Position numbers and translations under genes: made by a program. Shown in pieces: positions 17,970 through 25,892 of a DNA stretch of 64,000 nucleotides; positions within the stretch are counted from its first letter, which is position 1, and each line of letters begins with the position of its first letter. The notes under the pieces are model-generated. The model did no database searches. It was not told the origin of the DNA and was given only the letters and a program-made list of their open reading frames with translations. The stretch spans positions 1-64,000 of the forward strand of contig PEAD01000007.1 of the NCBI GenBank assembly GCA_002753335.1, given 5' to 3'. The stretch comes from Nitrospirae bacterium MYbin3 (GTDB taxonomy: Bacteria > Nitrospirota > Thermodesulfovibrionia > Thermodesulfovibrionales > Dissulfurispiraceae).

Positions 17970-19274
17970 ATGCGCCTAATCGCAATCCAATCACTCATAA
18001 AAATCTTCACCCATCCGGCAAAGCCAAAAGATGTTTTTGATAACATTTTTAACGGGCTTGAGGTCCGTGACCGTGCATTTATTATGGAGCTTGTTTATGG
18101 TGTGCTCAGGCACGCTATCTATATAGACTGGCTGCTGGAGCCTTTTATTAAAACGCCTGCAAAGGTCGCTCCTTTCACGCGGAATAATCTGCGGGCAGCG
18201 ATTTATCAGCTGATGTTTATGCGTGTGCCTGACTGGGCAGCGGTAAATGAAGCGGTTGAGGCAGAAAAAATCAACAGCCAGAAAGCGCCATTTGTGAATG
18301 CGGTGCTTAGAAATTTCTTGAGAAGTGCTTATAAAGATCGGCAAATTCCTGAAGATAGTATTGTTAAACAAATTTCTATAAAAACCTCACATCCGGAATG
18401 GCTGATAAAAAAATGGATTGAACGTTTCGGAGCCGATGAAGCAGCGGCCCTTGCCGAAGCAAATAATCAGATCCCGCCTATTGTGCTGCGGGTGGTTGAT
18501 CAGGCAAAGAAAGAAAATATTTTAAGACTTCTTTCAGAAAAAGGTGTTAATGCGCAACTGACGAAATACTCTCCGTATGGCATTATGCTGGATGCTTGTC
18601 CCCCTGATATTTATACCGAACTTCTTTTGCTCGGCGCTTTTATTCAGGACGAGGCGTCGCAGCTTGTTGCACAACTTCTCAACCCTCTGCCCGGAGAAAA
18701 AATACTCGATGCCTGCGCTGCACCGGGCGGTAAAGCCACGCATATAGCGCAGCTTATAAAAGACAGCGGTGAAGTTGTTGCAATAGAATCAGACAGCAGA
18801 AGGATTCCACAGTTAAAAGAAAATATCGCGAGGCTTTCCCTAAAATCCATAAAAATAACAAACACCGATGTTTCGGCGCCCGGCAAAGACATTGGCTCTG
18901 ATTTTGACAGGATACTTTTGGATGCTCCCTGCTCCAGTCTCGGTGTTATACGGAGAAACCCTGACGTGAAATACAGGCATTCCGAAAAAAGCCTTGCAGC
19001 TTTTCACGAAAAACAGTATGCGCTTTTGTGCTCGGTTTCAACTATGCTGAGAAAAGGCGGCACACTCGTATATTCCGTCTGCTCTACTGAGCCTGAAGAG
19101 GGGGAAAAGGTTGTCGAACGCTTTTTACACAAATGCCCTGAGTTTAGTATCATAAGAGCGGTTCAGCCATTTTTTTGTGCTTTTGAAACAAGCAGCGGAT
19201 TTTATTACAGAACTTATTCCCACAGGCATGGGCTGGACGGGTTCTTTGCAACAATGCTGATAAAAAACTTATGA
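17970..19274 (+). CDS. rsmB: 16S rRNA m5C967 methyltransferase (RsmB/Sun)
   Basis: This 434-residue protein has an N-terminal NusB-like RNA-binding domain (about 1-130) and a C-terminal SAM-dependent methyltransferase. The SAM loop is LDACAAPGGKATHIA, and the two functional cysteines are in LDAPCSSLGVIRRNPD and VYSVCSTEPEEGE. It overlaps the PASTA gene by 4 bases. Intact. Confidence 0.95.
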   Translation: MRLIAIQSLIKIFTHPAKPKDVFDNIFNGLEVRDRAFIMELVYGVLRHAIYIDWLLEPFIKTPAKVAPFTRNNLRAAIYQLMFMRVPDWAAVNEAVEAEKINSQKAPFVNAVLRNFLRSAYKDRQIPEDSIVKQISIKTSHPEWLIKKWIERFGADEAAALAEANNQIPPIVLRVVDQAKKENILRLLSEKGVNAQLTKYSPYGIMLDACPPDIYTELLLLGAFIQDEASQLVAQLLNPLPGEKILDACAAPGGKATHIAQLIKDSGEVVAIESDSRRIPQLKENIARLSLKSIKITNTDVSAPGKDIGSDFDRILLDAPCSSLGVIRRNPDVKYRHSEKSLAAFHEKQYALLCSVSTMLRKGGTLVYSVCSTEPEEGEKVVERFLHKCPEFSIIRAVQPFFCAFETSSGFYYRTYSHRHGLDGFFATMLIKNL

Positions 19275-19792
19275 ACACATATATAAAAATACCGCTCTTT
19301 ATTGTTACGCTTGTGATTCTGGCGCTTGTATCAGGCCATTTTACTTTCAAACTCTTGAGTTTCAGCAGAACGGTTGATGTGCCGGACCTGAAGGGGAAAA
19401 CCACCACAGAGGCCAACGATATTGTACGTCATAAAAGTTTGTATTTAAGGATGGATGGCGAGGATTTTGATTCGAACATACCGCAGGGAAGAATCATAAG
19501 ACAGGATACGCCTTCAGGAAGCAAGGTAAAAGAGGGAAGGGAAATACGGATTGTGGTCAGCAAGGGCCCGCGCTTTCAGTATATGCCTGAGGTTGTTGGG
19601 CAAACCGTTGCGGCGGCAGAGGCTATGCTTGCAGAAAAAGGGATAAAAATGGGCAGGGTGGTTTATGCACATTCAGAGACTTCGCCGAAAGACGTAATAA
19701 TCGCGCAACGCCCTGAAACAGGCGAAAAGGGCGGCACCGAATTTAAGGTGGTTGTGAGCCTAGGCGATTACGAAGAGAAGCTGAAACAATAA
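19271..19792 (+). CDS. Membrane-anchored double-PASTA protein
   Basis: This 173-residue protein has one N-terminal transmembrane helix (about 6-27). Two periplasmic PASTA domains follow (about 35-100, VPDLKGKTTTEANDIV; about 104-170, MPEVVGQTVAAAEAML). PASTA domains bind peptidoglycan fragments or beta-lactams in kinases and PBPs. There is no kinase or transpeptidase domain here, so it is a stand-alone cell-wall sensor or binder. It sits between rsmB and rpe, a placement common in these lineages. Confidence 0.88.
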   Translation: MNTYIKIPLFIVTLVILALVSGHFTFKLLSFSRTVDVPDLKGKTTTEANDIVRHKSLYLRMDGEDFDSNIPQGRIIRQDTPSGSKVKEGREIRIVVSKGPRFQYMPEVVGQTVAAAEAMLAEKGIKMGRVVYAHSETSPKDVIIAQRPETGEKGGTEFKVVVSLGDYEEKLKQ

Positions 19793-19809
19793 ACATACTG
19801 GGAGGAACA

Positions 19810-20472
19810 GTGATAAAGATTTCACCATCAATTCTTTCGGCAGATTTTATGAGGCTTGGCGCAGAGATAAAGGCTGCGGAAGCGGCAGGCGCAGATGTAC
19901 TGCACATAGACATTATGGACGGCCATTTTGTGCCTAACATTACGATTGGCCCCGGAGTTGTCGAGTCTATAAAAAAAATATCCGCAATTCCCCTTGATGT
20001 TCACCTTATGATATCTGACCCGGATAAATATGCAGAAGATTTTATAAAGGCAGGCTCCGACTATCTGACTGTGCATGTGGAAGCTGCAACACATCTTCAC
20101 AGGACTGTTCAGGTGATTAAAAATGCCGGAATCAAAGCGGGTGTTTCGTTAAATCCGGCCACACCGGTATGCAGCCTCGACTGCATATTGTCCGATATCG
20201 ATCTGGTGCTTGTAATGTCGGTGAATCCGGGATTTGGAGGACAGTCTTTTATTCCCTCCGCTCTCTCCAAAATAAGGGCAATTAAAACCGCAATAAAAGA
20301 AAAAGGTTCAAACGCTATTATTGAAGTTGACGGCGGCGTGAAGCCGGCAAATGCCCGCGAAGTAGCAGAGGCGGGAGCTGACATGCTTGTAATGGGCTCG
20401 GCTTTTTTCAGCGTTGAAGACTATGGTGTGCTGATGAAAGATTTAAGAAAAAAACTTGAGGGTTTGGGTTGA
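19810..20472 (+). CDS. rpe: Ribulose-phosphate 3-epimerase
   Basis: This TIM-barrel enzyme interconverts ribulose-5-P and xylulose-5-P. The 220 residues start at GTG with GGAGG upstream. Signatures include SPSILSADF, HIDIMDGHFVPNITIGP, DVHLMI, SVNPGFGGQSFIP and VDGGV, with the metal-binding His and Asp present. The gene stops one base before the converging minus-strand gene. Confidence 0.97.
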   Translation: MIKISPSILSADFMRLGAEIKAAEAAGADVLHIDIMDGHFVPNITIGPGVVESIKKISAIPLDVHLMISDPDKYAEDFIKAGSDYLTVHVEAATHLHRTVQVIKNAGIKAGVSLNPATPVCSLDCILSDIDLVLVMSVNPGFGGQSFIPSALSKIRAIKTAIKEKGSNAIIEVDGGVKPANAREVAEAGADMLVMGSAFFSVEDYGVLMKDLRKKLEGLG

Positions 20473-20473
20473 T

Positions 20474-20770
20474 CTATTTTTTCGGTATATGTCTTTGTAG
20501 CGTTCCGAAAAGCTTTCCGATAAGATAACTGAAGCCGCCGCCCATCAATCCACCGATCAGGCCTACGATTCCTATCACAACGAAGGATAGGATTATTACC
20601 AATGGATGGTCTGTGGAATAAGAACTTTTCAGCATCCTGTTAAGATCGTTCGCAACAGCTTCGCTCCATCCGGAACCGAGAGTTTTTCCAAGCAGCAGAT
20701 CCATGCTTAGCGCAACGGCGATGCCGAGAACAAAGCCGGCGCTGAATCCGCCATAAAAGATTTTCTTCAT
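20474..20770 (-). CDS. Small membrane protein, two TM helices, unknown
   Basis: This 98-residue protein has two hydrophobic helices (about 5-27 and 57-84) with glycine-rich stretches (IVGLIGGLMGGGFSYLIG). It overlaps the end of the sigma-54 response regulator by 4 bases, so it is the last gene of the heme-kinase module. I do not recognise a family. A role as a membrane accessory of that signalling module is inference from position only. Confidence 0.7.
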   Translation of the reverse strand: MKKIFYGGFSAGFVLGIAVALSMDLLLGKTLGSGWSEAVANDLNRMLKSSYSTDHPLVIILSFVVIGIVGLIGGLMGGGFSYLIGKLFGTLQRHIPKK

Positions 20771-22116
20771 TCAGCATCTATTCCGTATTTTTTGAATTTT
20801 CTATAAAGCGTGGCAAGATCGATTCCGAGCGCCTTTGCGGTTTCCTCTTTATTTTTGTTGTGAGCGCTATAAATCTTTAAAAGCAGGTTTTTTTCATAAT
20901 CATTTATGTATGCTTTTAAGGTTGAGGTTTCAACAGCGCTTTCGGTTTTTCTGAGTTTTTCGGGCAGATCCTGTACAGAAATTCTTGCTCCTTCAGTAAG
21001 CACCACGGAACGTTCGACCACGTTTTTCAGCTCCCGAACATTTCCGGGCCATGAGTATCCTATAAGTATTGCCATAGTGTCTTTATCGAAGCCGGTTATC
21101 TTTTTCTTGTGTTCGTCAGCAAACTTTTTCATGAAATGCATCGCAAGGGTTTCTATGTCTTCGCGTCTTTCTCTTAGGGGGGGGATTTTTATTTCGATAA
21201 CATCAAGCCTCCAGTACAGATCCTCTCTGAACTTGCCTTCTTTAAGTCTGCTCTCGATATCAATATTGGTTGCGGTTATAAGCCTTATGTCAACCGTTTT
21301 TAGTTTTGTGTCTCCAAGAGGCTGTACATCGCCGGTTTCAAGCACTTTAAGGAGCTTGGCCTGCAGTGCAAGCGGCATATCTCCTATTTCATCAAGGAAA
21401 AGTGTTCCGTTGTCTGCCAGCGGAATAAGGCCGGTCTTATCGTTTACCGCTCCGGTAAAAGCGCCTTTTTTGTAGCCGAATAGTTCCGATTCAAGCAGCC
21501 CCTCCGGAATAGCCGAGCAGTTGATAGATATGAAAGGTTTGTCTCTTCTCGGGCTGTTGCAGTGTATGAGTTCGGCAAAGAGTCCCTTGCCTGTTCCGCT
21601 TTCGCCTAAAATCATAATGTTGCTTTTGGTGGGAATAACCTTTTCGAGGGTGTCCATAATATTCGCCATCTGCTCCGAGTCGGATATAAACTCCCTGCAG
21701 GACATCTTCTGGCTGCGTTCTTGTTTTAAAGCTATATTTTCGCTGACAACATTTTTGTGCTCTAGGCTTTTTCTTATGGTAAGCTTTACCTCTTCGTTTA
21801 GAAAAGGCTTAACGATATAGTCCGCGGCGCCCCTCTTCATAGCATCCACCGCCGACTCTACCGATGAAAAGGCTGTCATCATTATCGCTACTGTTTCTGG
21901 TGCTGATTGCTTTATTTTTTCGAGGACAGTAAAGCCGTCAATTTTGCCCATTTTTAAATCGGTCAAAACGGCGTCGAAATTTTCTTTTGAGAGCCGCTCT
22001 AAAGCTTCTTCCCCGCTGTAAAGCGTGGTTACCGAATAACCTTCTCTTGTCAGCAGAAGGTCAAGTGCACGGCAGATATCCGGTTCGTCATCAATCACAA
22101 GAATTTTAGGCTTCAT
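20767..22116 (-). CDS. Sigma-54-dependent NtrC-family response regulator
   Basis: This 449-residue protein has a receiver domain (1-120, Asp in DAVLTDLKMGKIDGF), a AAA+ sigma-54 activation domain (about 140-380) with Walker A GESGTGKG, the GAFTGA loop and DEIGDMPL, and a Fis-type HTH at the end (KEETAKALGIDLATLYRKFKKYGI). It activates sigma-54 promoters when phosphorylated. It overlaps the heme sensor kinase by 11 bases, so that is its partner. Likely sites are the TTTTGCAA inverted repeats and sigma-54 element at 24182-24298 in front of its own operon. Confidence 0.93.
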   Translation of the reverse strand: MKPKILVIDDEPDICRALDLLLTREGYSVTTLYSGEEALERLSKENFDAVLTDLKMGKIDGFTVLEKIKQSAPETVAIMMTAFSSVESAVDAMKRGAADYIVKPFLNEEVKLTIRKSLEHKNVVSENIALKQERSQKMSCREFISDSEQMANIMDTLEKVIPTKSNIMILGESGTGKGLFAELIHCNSPRRDKPFISINCSAIPEGLLESELFGYKKGAFTGAVNDKTGLIPLADNGTLFLDEIGDMPLALQAKLLKVLETGDVQPLGDTKLKTVDIRLITATNIDIESRLKEGKFREDLYWRLDVIEIKIPPLRERREDIETLAMHFMKKFADEHKKKITGFDKDTMAILIGYSWPGNVRELKNVVERSVVLTEGARISVQDLPEKLRKTESAVETSTLKAYINDYEKNLLLKIYSAHNKNKEETAKALGIDLATLYRKFKKYGIDAE

Positions 22117-24157
22117 TTGCCAAGTATCCTTTCAGGGGAATGGTAATTATAAAGGTTGTGCCTTTGCCCTGCTCGCTTTCAACCGAAAGTGTGCCGTTCA
22201 TTTTTTTGATGATGTTGTAGCTTACAGCCAGTCCAAGGCCGGTTCCTTTTTCTTTGGTTGTGTGGAATGGATCAAAGATTCTTGCAAGATCGCTCTTGGA
22301 TATGCCGATGCCTGTGTCGCGGAACTCTATTAAAACATTATCACCTAATAGATGGCTCTTAACCTCAAGAATGCCTTCATCAACTATCGCGTCAAAGGCG
22401 TTTAGGATAAGGTTTACAAAGACCTGAGAAAGCTGGTTGCCGTCGAGTGTTAGAACAGGGATATCATTGCCGAGATCTTTTTTGATCGTAACATTCTTCG
22501 CTTTTTTATCATACTGTATAAGGTTTAGTGAGGTGTCTATCACTTCGTTAATCCGGCATTCCTTGGGCTCTCCGGCCGGCATTCTCGAAAAGCCCGAGAG
22601 CTGTTTAAGTATTTCGGACACTCTGTTTACATGGAAATATATTGTATCGAGGCTTTCTTTTTTGAATGTATCCTCTTCATTTTCTCTCAGCAGCTGGACA
22701 AAAGAGAAGATAGAGGTCATCGGATTTCCTATCTCATGTGCGATGCCTGCCGCAAGGCGGCCTATAGAGGCGAGCTTTTCGGAATGTATTATCTGCTCTT
22801 CCATTTTTTTTATTTCGGTAATGTCCTGAATCAGTCGTATGTATCCGTGAATAGCGCCGTCATCGCTTTTGATGGGCGCAGTGGTCACCTGAAAAAAGAT
22901 GTTTGTCTTTCCGAAAAGGTTCGACATGACCATCGTCTCTATGCCGTCTTTCGTATATGTGCCGGATATATGGCAGTCTCTGCAGACATCTTCGCAGTAC
23001 ATTCCGTTTATGTCTATGCCTGCCATATCTTTTATTGTGTTGTTCGTCCACTGAATTCTGCCGTCCTTGTCCATAAGGACAAGGCCGCCGCCGATTGTGC
23101 TGACTATTGTATCGAGCTTTTCTTTTTCGCCTTTCAGTTCTGCGGTTCTCTCCGAAACTTTGTTTTCGAGGTCTTGGGTGTAGTGTTCAAGCTCCCGCTG
23201 CCTTTTTTCGAGCTCTATCGCCTGAATCCTTTTTTTGTTCATGATGATAAGAATTGCCGACACCAATGTGGTTGCGACAAAGATAGAGATAATCAGATAC
23301 GAGTACAGCTTCATGCTCTGGCCTGTTACGCGTGTTATATCTGAGTACGGCGATGACATAACAACAAGCCATGAAAGGCTTTCCCTGTCAACATCCGCAA
23401 AGGCAAGAATCTTGTCCTCACCGTGAGGAGCGATATATCTTCCATAGTTGCCGCTTTTGCCCTCAAGCATCTTTTTTTCAAAATCAAAGCTCAAATGGCA
23501 TTTAAAGCAGGAGTCATCTGCCTTATAAAGATTCCTCCCGATCATTTCGGGATGTGTGGGATGATAAAGCAGGTCGCCGTTTCTGTTGATCATCCATGCG
23601 TACCCTGAGCTTTCTGCGCGGACATTTTCTAGAAAATGGTTTGCTATATCTTTGACCGCAAAAGAAATAAAGATAATATCGTTCAGTCTGTTTTTTCTGA
23701 AAACAGGCGCCACAATTGTTATGTTTTCGGGTGCATTTATCAGAGCTGCGTCTTTGTTTGGCAGGCTTTTGCCTGTTGATATGATTTGGGGCAGCACCTG
23801 CTTTATTAGATCCCCGTTGCCGTTGATTACCGCTATCTTCCCATCAGTGCCTATAAGACCTGTTACCGCCTTAAGCACCCCTTTATGCTTCATCTCCTCT
23901 TTGGTGAGATCTTCAAAAGTTGCTTTGGTTGTATAAGGTTTCTCGGCAAGTTCATGAGCGACCTCAAGCGCCTCTTCTTTCATAAACTGGATATAAGACC
24001 TGATATTGTTCGCTATTGATTTAGAGAGGAGAAGCTGTTCTTTGTTGAACTGCTCCGCTATTTCCATCTGCAGTGATTGCTGAAAAAATACGTTAAGTGT
24101 GACCAGAATAGAGATTATTGCTACAATTATGCTGACTATAAGAAAGTACCCTTTCAT
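22106..24157 (-). CDS. Sensor histidine kinase with periplasmic c-heme motif
   Basis: This is a 683-residue membrane kinase. TM1 is about 4-25. A periplasmic Cache-like domain spans about 30-280 and contains a CxxCH heme-c motif, CFKCH at 217-221. TM2 is about 284-306, followed by a coiled coil (310-350), a PAS domain (about 350-450) with a second CxxCH (CRDCH, 392-396) on the cytoplasmic side, HisKA with GIAHEIGNP (His near 474), and HATPase. Start ATG at 24157 has GGGGAGG upstream. A covalently bound heme in the sensor domain would let it report redox state or a gas ligand, as in Geobacter c-heme chemoreceptors. It is coupled to the sigma-54 regulator and sits just after a multiheme cytochrome gene. 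Confidence 0.9.
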   Translation of the reverse strand: MKGYFLIVSIIVAIISILVTLNVFFQQSLQMEIAEQFNKEQLLLSKSIANNIRSYIQFMKEEALEVAHELAEKPYTTKATFEDLTKEEMKHKGVLKAVTGLIGTDGKIAVINGNGDLIKQVLPQIISTGKSLPNKDAALINAPENITIVAPVFRKNRLNDIIFISFAVKDIANHFLENVRAESSGYAWMINRNGDLLYHPTHPEMIGRNLYKADDSCFKCHLSFDFEKKMLEGKSGNYGRYIAPHGEDKILAFADVDRESLSWLVVMSSPYSDITRVTGQSMKLYSYLIISIFVATTLVSAILIIMNKKRIQAIELEKRQRELEHYTQDLENKVSERTAELKGEKEKLDTIVSTIGGGLVLMDKDGRIQWTNNTIKDMAGIDINGMYCEDVCRDCHISGTYTKDGIETMVMSNLFGKTNIFFQVTTAPIKSDDGAIHGYIRLIQDITEIKKMEEQIIHSEKLASIGRLAAGIAHEIGNPMTSIFSFVQLLRENEEDTFKKESLDTIYFHVNRVSEILKQLSGFSRMPAGEPKECRINEVIDTSLNLIQYDKKAKNVTIKKDLGNDIPVLTLDGNQLSQVFVNLILNAFDAIVDEGILEVKSHLLGDNVLIEFRDTGIGISKSDLARIFDPFHTTKEKGTGLGLAVSYNIIKKMNGTLSVESEQGKGTTFIITIPLKGYLANEA

Positions 24158-24181
24158 GCCTCCCCTTGCAAAAACGGTTTA

Positions 24182-24199
24182 AAATGCAAAACTGCAAAA
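24182..24199. promoter_or_regulatory. TGCAA-type site, copy 3 (imperfect)
   Basis: AAATGCAA-AA-CTGCAAAA on the plus strand. It resembles the inverted repeat at 24252 but the first half is degenerate. It overlaps the expected transcription start (near 24194), where bound protein might repress. Confidence 0.3.
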
Positions 24200-24204
24200 A
24201 ATTA

Positions 24205-24220
24205 AGCATGAAACGTGCCT
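24205..24220 (-). promoter_or_regulatory. Sigma-54 promoter of the heme kinase operon
   Basis: Minus strand AGGCACG-TTTC-ATGCT has the GG-N10-GC core, with GGCACG fully matching the -24 consensus. Predicted start is near 24194, leaving a 36-base leader with a GGGGAGG ribosome site before the ATG at 24157. The operon encodes its own sigma-54 activator, so autoregulation is likely. Confidence 0.65.
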
Positions 24221-24251
24221 AATGCATCTTATTGTTTTTAAATGGAACCCC

Positions 24252-24269
24252 TTTTGCAACATTGCAAAA
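24252..24269. promoter_or_regulatory. Perfect inverted repeat TTTTGCAA-N2-TTGCAAAA, copy 1
   Basis: TTTTGCAACATTGCAAAA is a perfect 8+8 inverted repeat about 65 bases upstream of the predicted sigma-54 start. This is suitable as an enhancer site for the downstream regulator. Confidence 0.55.
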
Positions 24270-24280
24270 CAGCGACATTT

Positions 24281-24298
24281 ATTTGCAGTATTGCAAAA
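24281..24298. promoter_or_regulatory. Inverted repeat TTTTGCAA-type, copy 2
   Basis: ATTTGCAG-TA-TTGCAAAA on the plus strand, two mismatches from copy 1. The centre-to-centre distance is 29 bases. It lies directly after the cytochrome gene stop. Confidence 0.5.
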
Positions 24299-24300
24299 GC

Positions 24301-25191
24301 CTAGTAAACAAACGTCTTAGGTGATTTGTAGGTGTGGCATTTTGAACAGAGTTGTCTTGCCTTGGATTCTGTGACTATCCATGAGTGGGGTTTGTGGCAG
24401 TCAAGGCAATGCAGCGACTGGTTTGCATGCAGGCCATGCTTGCCGGCCGCAGCTTGGTTGCGATGGCATTCGCTTGTGCAGTTTGTTTCCTGCGGAATGA
24501 TTTTTTTGTGCGGCTTATGGCATTGGCGGCACATAAGTCCTGACATAGGACCGGTGGTTTTTATCTTGGTGTGGCAATTTATGCATCTGTCCTGAGGTAT
24601 CATTGATGGTGTCTTTTCTGAAAATGTGTGGCATTTTAAGCAGGAGAAGGTTTCCATGCCAATACCATGAACACCTTTGTCTTTATGGCATTCCTGACAT
24701 GCTTTTTCGTTAGGCCTGAAATTGTGCAGAGAGCTTTCGTGGCAGGTCTTGCAGCCGATGTTTTTTACCGCGATATGCAGGTCATGTCCGCGAGACTTTT
24801 TAATGGTGAGCGAACCCTGAGCCATTTCTCCTGCATGGCACTTTTTGCAGGCAGCCCAAGGCTTCTCCCTGCCATGGGTTTGTGACAGCGGCTGGTTGCC
24901 CTGCACCACATAAGCGATGAGCAGCTTGTTTTGTTCAAGCATTGTCAGGCTATGGCATTGCTGACAAAGAACCTCGCTATGTTTGCCGCGCTCCCACTCT
25001 TTATATGCCTCCTGCATAAGGTGACAGGATACACAGTAGTGCGGGTCGTCTTCTGTATATCGGTAGTATTTATATCCGGTTAAAAGTCCTAAAACCGCCA
25101 CAACAGCAATTACAGCAAGCACAAGCCCCTTAGAATGCTCGATGAGTCCTTCGATAAATTCCGCAATTTTTTCTTGCAATGGGATCTTCAT
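24301..25191 (-). CDS. Membrane-anchored multiheme cytochrome c (10 CxxCH + 1 CX3CH)
   Basis: This protein of about 296 residues has a single N-terminal transmembrane anchor (about 20-40) and a NapC/NirT-like first part (CVSCHLMQEAYKEW). Ten CxxCH motifs follow through the protein: CVSCH, CQQCH, CKKCH, CKTCH, CQECH, CLKCH, CINCH, CRQCH, CLDCH and CSKCH. One spaced CTSECH is a CX3CH variant. It would carry electrons between the quinone pool and periplasmic acceptors; the acceptor is unknown. I use the ATG at 25191; an in-frame TTG at 25197 overlaps the upstream stop. It is adjacent to a c-heme sensor kinase. Confidence 0.88.
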   Translation of the reverse strand: MKIPLQEKIAEFIEGLIEHSKGLVLAVIAVVAVLGLLTGYKYYRYTEDDPHYCVSCHLMQEAYKEWERGKHSEVLCQQCHSLTMLEQNKLLIAYVVQGNQPLSQTHGREKPWAACKKCHAGEMAQGSLTIKKSRGHDLHIAVKNIGCKTCHESSLHNFRPNEKACQECHKDKGVHGIGMETFSCLKCHTFSEKTPSMIPQDRCINCHTKIKTTGPMSGLMCRQCHKPHKKIIPQETNCTSECHRNQAAAGKHGLHANQSLHCLDCHKPHSWIVTESKARQLCSKCHTYKSPKTFVY

Positions 25192-25193
25192 AA

Positions 25194-25892
25194 TCAATAA
25201 AAAATTTTAAACAACATAAAAGTTATAATTGTGCCGAGAACAGATCCGGCAATAACCTCCAGTGATGTATGTGCCTTTATCGTTATTCTGCTCTGAGCGA
25301 TAATTACGGCCAGTCCAAAGCAAATAAGCGATATGCTGAAGTTTTCGGTAATATAGGTTACAGAAAGCCATCCTGAAAAGGCTATGGCTGCGTGGCCGCT
25401 CGGCATTCCGCCGCTGAGAGGATGCCCTTTGCCTGTGTAAGCTTTTAAAACAATGACCGAGATAAGCACGAGAATTATCGCTATGAGAGCGATCTCTTCT
25501 TTGGAATGTTTGGCTATATGAAGGCCTGAATCGAAAATTTTTTTCAAATAAGGAAAAAGGGTTATATATCCTATAACCGCTGCTCCGAAAGCTGTTATAA
25601 GCACAGCGCCTGCAGAAACATCTTTTGTTATTCGCGCTTTTTCACTGTATTCGGGCGACAGGATGTCAACCACATATTCGATTGCTGTGTTTAGCATTTC
25701 GGCAAGCAGGACCAGAATTACCGCCACGGCTATAATCAAAAAATCTGTACGGTGCAGGCCTAGGGCATAACTCAGCATAAGCACCGCAACCGCGCAGTAG
25801 AGGTGATAGCGCAGATGGCGCTGCGTTTTCGCAGCATGCAGGATGCCTTCTATTGCATTGTTGGCGCTTTCTATCCAGCGTCTCAGCGGCAC
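25194..25892 (-). CDS. Diacylglycerol kinase-like / PAP2 phosphatase fusion
   Basis: This 232-residue membrane protein starts at GTG with GGAG upstream. The first 115 residues are DgkA-type (ILHAAKTQRHLRYHLYC, AEMLNTAIEYVVD). Residues about 125-232 are PAP2-type with the KAYTGKGHPLSGGMPSGHAA and SRITIKAHTSLEVIAGS phosphatase motifs. So kinase and phosphatase lipid activities sit in one chain; undecaprenol or diacylglycerol are possible substrates. It overlaps ybeY by 10 bases, the usual ybeY-dgkA neighbourhood. Confidence 0.88.
   Translation of the reverse strand: MPLRRWIESANNAIEGILHAAKTQRHLRYHLYCAVAVLMLSYALGLHRTDFLIIAVAVILVLLAEMLNTAIEYVVDILSPEYSEKARITKDVSAGAVLITAFGAAVIGYITLFPYLKKIFDSGLHIAKHSKEEIALIAIILVLISVIVLKAYTGKGHPLSGGMPSGHAAIAFSGWLSVTYITENFSISLICFGLAVIIAQSRITIKAHTSLEVIAGSVLGTIITFMLFKIFY

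Noticed and set aside
22631-23344. Plus-strand open frame within the heme kinase gene
   Set aside because: Shadow of the kinase; the minus-strand frame has full domain content.
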